Below, piece after piece: positions 61,882-64,000 of a DNA stretch of 64,000 bases. How positions within the stretch are numbered: position 1 is the first letter of the stretch; each line of letters starts with the position of its first letter. The notes beneath the pieces were generated by a model. That model searched no databases and was not told the DNA's origin. It saw only the letters and a program-made list of their open reading frames with translations. Origin of the DNA: Acetobacteraceae bacterium (GTDB lineage: Bacteria; Pseudomonadota; Alphaproteobacteria; Acetobacterales; Acetobacteraceae); contig CANJLW010000014.1 of the NCBI GenBank assembly GCA_947475245.1, positions 28,739-92,738 of the forward strand, in the 5' to 3' direction. Made by a program: the position numbers and the translations under genes.

Positions 61882-62715
61882 ATGATCCATCGTTTCGAAA
61901 TCGGCGACATGCGCGCTACCATCCTCTCCGACGGTCCTCTCCGCCTTGGTCGTCCCGGGCGCATCTTCACGGACACGCCGGCGGCGGCGTTGGGCGCGGC
62001 CCTTGCGGCGGCCGGTCAGGCGCCGGATCGTATCTTTGTCGAGCAGAATTGCCTGCTGTTGGAAACCGGCGGCAAGCGGGTGCTGTTCGATAACGGCATG
62101 GGAACGGACACGATGTTCGGCACGGCCTGCGGCCGCTTGCCGAACAGTTTGGCGGAGGCCGGGGTTGGGCCGGAGACGATCGACGCGCTGGTGCTGACGC
62201 ATGCCCACAGCGACCATTGCTGGGGCACCATGGGCGATGACGGAACGCCCAACTTCCCCAATGCCTCCATATACATGGCGGAGCAGGAACTGGCGTTCTG
62301 GACGGCGGATCGGATAACGTCGCAGGACGACGTATCGCTGGCGGGGGTGCGCAAGCATCTGCTGCCGCTGCGCGATCGGATTGTTACGCTTCGAGATGGG
62401 GAAGCCTTTCTGCCGGGCGTGCAGGCCTGGCTGACGCCCGGGCACACGCCGGGGCATCTGGCGTTCCTGTTCGACGGCGGTTGGTGCCTGACCGGCGACG
62501 TGGCATTCCACGAGCCGCTGTCCTATGCCTATCCCGACGATCGCAGCAGTTACGACGCCGATCCGGATCAGGGGGTGACGACGCGCAGACGCATGCTCGA
62601 TCGGTTAGCGAGCGAACGGCTGAACGTCGTGGGGTATCACCATCCCTGGCCCGGTCTGGGGCAGGTAGAGCGCGCCGGCGGGGTTTACCGCTTCGTGGCC
62701 GCCCAGGCCTCGTAA
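61882..62715 (+). CDS. metallo-beta-lactamase-fold hydrolase
   Basis: The gene encodes 277 residues with the metal motif THAHSDHCWG (H107, H109, D111, H112), PGHTPGHLAF and TGDVAFHEP, giving a dinuclear metal site. It follows the PLP enzyme after 15 bases and is probably in the same operon. It may hydrolyse a thioester or lactone produced by the pathway; this is inference. Its 3' end overlaps the RraA-like gene on the other strand by 31 bases. Confidence 0.9.
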   Translation: MIHRFEIGDMRATILSDGPLRLGRPGRIFTDTPAAALGAALAAAGQAPDRIFVEQNCLLLETGGKRVLFDNGMGTDTMFGTACGRLPNSLAEAGVGPETIDALVLTHAHSDHCWGTMGDDGTPNFPNASIYMAEQELAFWTADRITSQDDVSLAGVRKHLLPLRDRIVTLRDGEAFLPGVQAWLTPGHTPGHLAFLFDGGWCLTGDVAFHEPLSYAYPDDRSSYDADPDQGVTTRRRMLDRLASERLNVVGYHHPWPGLGQVERAGGVYRFVAAQAS

Positions 62716-63392
62716 CGCGCCTTGTTTTCGGCGTTGGGGGGATACAGGCCGGGCAAGGCGGCGCCCGCGTTGACCTGATCCATGATCCAGCCCTCTTGCC
62801 GCTCCTGTTCGACCGCGGCCTTGACCACGTCTTCCACCAGTTTTTGCGGGATCACCACGGCGCCGTCGTCGTCGACCACGATCAGGTCGTCGGGGAACAC
62901 CGCGACGCCGCCGCAGCCGATCGGTTCCTGCCAGTTGACGAAGGTCAGCCCGGCGACGGAGGCCGGAGCTGCCGTTCCCTGGCACCAGACCGGCAGACCG
63001 GTGCCGAGGACGCCCGCGAGGTCGCGCACCACGCCGTCGGTGACCAGGCCCGCGACGCCGCGTTTGGCCATGCGGGCGCAGAGGATGTCGCCGAAGATGC
63101 CGGCATCGGTAACGCCCATGGCATCGACGACGGTAATGCAGCCCTCGGGCATCGCCTCGATGGCGGAGCGGGTGGAGATGGGGGAGGACCAGGATTCCGG
63201 GGTGGCGAGGTCTTCTCTCGCGGGAACGAAGCGCAGCGTGAAGGCACGCCCGACAATGTGGGGCTGGCCGGCGCGGATCGGGCGCGTGCCGCGCATCCAG
63301 ACGTTGCGCAGGCCCTTTTTGAGCAGCACCGTTGTGATGGTGGCGGTGGAGACGCCCTCAAGCGCTTTGAGAATAGCGGGATCGACGGTCAT
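62685..63392 (-). CDS. RraA-like / HMG-CHA aldolase-family protein
   Basis: The 235-residue protein has the RraA fold. It starts LEGVSTATITTVLLKKGLRN and has a DAMGVTDAGIFGDILCARMAKRGVAGLVTDGVVRD core whose GD and RD residues bind metal and pyruvate-like substrate in catalytic members. It also has PDDLIVVDDDGAVVIPQKL. Members are class II aldolases or decarboxylases of 4-hydroxy-4-methyl-2-oxoglutarate type; a few regulate RNase E. The catabolic neighbours favour the enzyme role. Confidence 0.86.
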   Translation of the reverse strand: MTVDPAILKALEGVSTATITTVLLKKGLRNVWMRGTRPIRAGQPHIVGRAFTLRFVPAREDLATPESWSSPISTRSAIEAMPEGCITVVDAMGVTDAGIFGDILCARMAKRGVAGLVTDGVVRDLAGVLGTGLPVWCQGTAAPASVAGLTFVNWQEPIGCGGVAVFPDDLIVVDDDGAVVIPQKLVEDVVKAAVEQERQEGWIMDQVNAGAALPGLYPPNAENKARYEAWAATKR

Positions 63393-63490
63393 GGCTGGTC
63401 CTGTGACGGAATTGGGGGGTGGAGTGTGCCGTCAGACGGCGCGGTCCGCCAGGGGCGCGCGGCAGGGGCATGCGACGGGAGCTGGAGTCG

Positions 63491-63808
63491 TCAGTCGGCA
63501 AAGTATTTGAGACCGATCACGCCGACGATGACCAACAGGAAAGAGCCGATGCGCGCGGGGTTGGCGCTTTCGCCGAACAGGGCAATGCCGACGATCGTTG
63601 TTCCCACCGTGCCTATGCCGACGAACCCGGCATAGGCGGTCGCGGCCGGCAGGGTCTTCATGGCTTCCCGCAGCAGGAAGAAGATCGGAAGGCAGGAGAC
63701 CGCGGCGATCAGCGCCGGAACCCAGATCGGCTTTTTTTCGGACCATTTCAGGGCGAACGGCCAGGCGATTTCGACGATGTCCGCGAGGATTATGTAGAGC
63801 CATGCCAT
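63491..63808 (-). CDS. small multidrug resistance (SMR) family transporter
   Basis: The 105-residue protein has four membrane helices. The first carries the essential acidic residue E13 (IVEIAWPFALKWS), matching E14 of EmrE. It has GTVGTTIVGIALFGESANPARIGSF in helix 3-4. The family forms dimers that export cationic drugs or, in the SugE/Gdx branch, guanidinium compounds. The exact substrate is not clear. It lies 98 bases upstream of the RraA-like gene on the same strand. Confidence 0.88.
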   Translation of the reverse strand: MAWLYIILADIVEIAWPFALKWSEKKPIWVPALIAAVSCLPIFFLLREAMKTLPAATAYAGFVGIGTVGTTIVGIALFGESANPARIGSFLLVIVGVIGLKYFAD

Positions 63809-63852
63809 GGGTGGTTGTTATGGGTTTGGGTGACGGGTGTAAATGTTGAGCC

Positions 63853-64000
63853 GAGCCTGTCCGAAATTTTGTGTGCGAGGCATAACCTACGCCAAGGAGG
63901 CGTATCATGCCGAGCAAAGCGAAGCGCGTTGAGCGCGAGGTAGGCAAACTGCCTTCGATCCCGAAGGAGCTGGTTGCGCATTTCCTGACTGGCCCGATGA
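63853..64000 (+). mobile_element. left end of an IS256-family insertion sequence
   Basis: GAGCCTGTCCGAAATTTTGTGTG, starting at 63853, resembles the terminal inverted repeat of IS256-family elements. It is followed by a ribosome site (AAGGAGG) and the start of a transposase frame. The right end is outside the window, so the element's extent, target duplication and intactness cannot be judged. Confidence 0.7.
63907..64000 (+). CDS. IS256-family transposase, 5' part only
   Basis: The frame from ATG 63907 reads MPSKAKRVEREVGKLPSIPK, then ELVAHFLTGPM, a start typical of IS256-family transposases. The catalytic DDE domain lies beyond the window. AAGGAGG nine bases upstream supports the start. The gene runs off the edge. 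Confidence 0.7.
   Translation, partial: MPSKAKRVEREVGKLPSIPKELVAHFLTGPM

Noticed and set aside
1..64000. tRNA, rRNA or riboswitch genes
   Set aside because: No T-loop-type or other conserved signature was found by eye; a covariance-model search could still find one.

Overview
The window is GC-rich DNA, dense with long antisense shadow reading frames. Its proteins look like those of an alphaproteobacterium, most likely Acetobacteraceae or a close Rhodospirillales relative. That placement is inferred from protein character and was not tested by a search. No rRNA, tRNA or CRISPR array was found.

Layout: (1) 1-2072 is a decayed stretch. It holds a flavin-monooxygenase remnant on the minus strand that has lost its FAD-binding half, a frameshifted scrap of a short-chain dehydrogenase at the very edge, and a 200-bp tandem repeat. 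(2) 2073-3695 is a DUF35/thiolase-like pair. (3) 3894-29935 is the most interesting part: about 26 kb, read almost entirely from the plus strand behind a near-consensus promoter. It encodes a 2589-residue two-partner-secretion exoprotein (TpsA), a receptor-channel chimera (type I periplasmic-binding fold, Cys-loop-receptor-like beta sandwich, MscS pore), a TpsB outer-membrane transporter, two translationally coupled GTPases, four SyrD/PvdE-type ABC half-transporters in two coupled pairs, an SPFH/prohibitin-like membrane protein, two stand-alone periplasmic ligand-binding proteins and a DUF697 protein. A tiny membrane protein lies antisense within it and an OprB-like porin closes it. I know of no described system with this composition. 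It looks like a ligand-sensing envelope or secretion machine.

(4) 31426-39080 holds mixed genes: a small membrane protein, a methyltransferase plus SET-domain pair, an atypical heavy-metal-type P-ATPase, an amino-acid-binding protein, homospermidine synthase, a GST and an ABC permease. (5) 39176-44954 is a branched-chain amino acid (Liv) ABC operon containing a degenerate acyl-CoA-synthetase-like gene. (6) 45049-58997 is mostly housekeeping: a PA0069-type radical SAM protein, two small glycosyltransferases, alaS, a rhodanese, an acyl-CoA dehydrogenase, an MmgE/PrpD protein, glyQ, glyS and ppdK. (7) 59090-63808 is a catabolic-looking group: GMC oxidoreductase, SelA-like PLP enzyme, metallo-beta-lactamase-fold hydrolase, RraA-like protein and an SMR exporter. 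(8) From 63853 the left end of an IS256-family element enters and runs off the window.

How the genes may work together: TpsB would export TpsA. The channel chimera and the two solute-binding proteins could sense periplasmic ligands. The ABC pairs could move a peptide-like or lipid-like substrate across the inner membrane, and the SPFH, DUF697 and GTPase proteins could organise the membrane platform. All of this is inference from domains and gene order.
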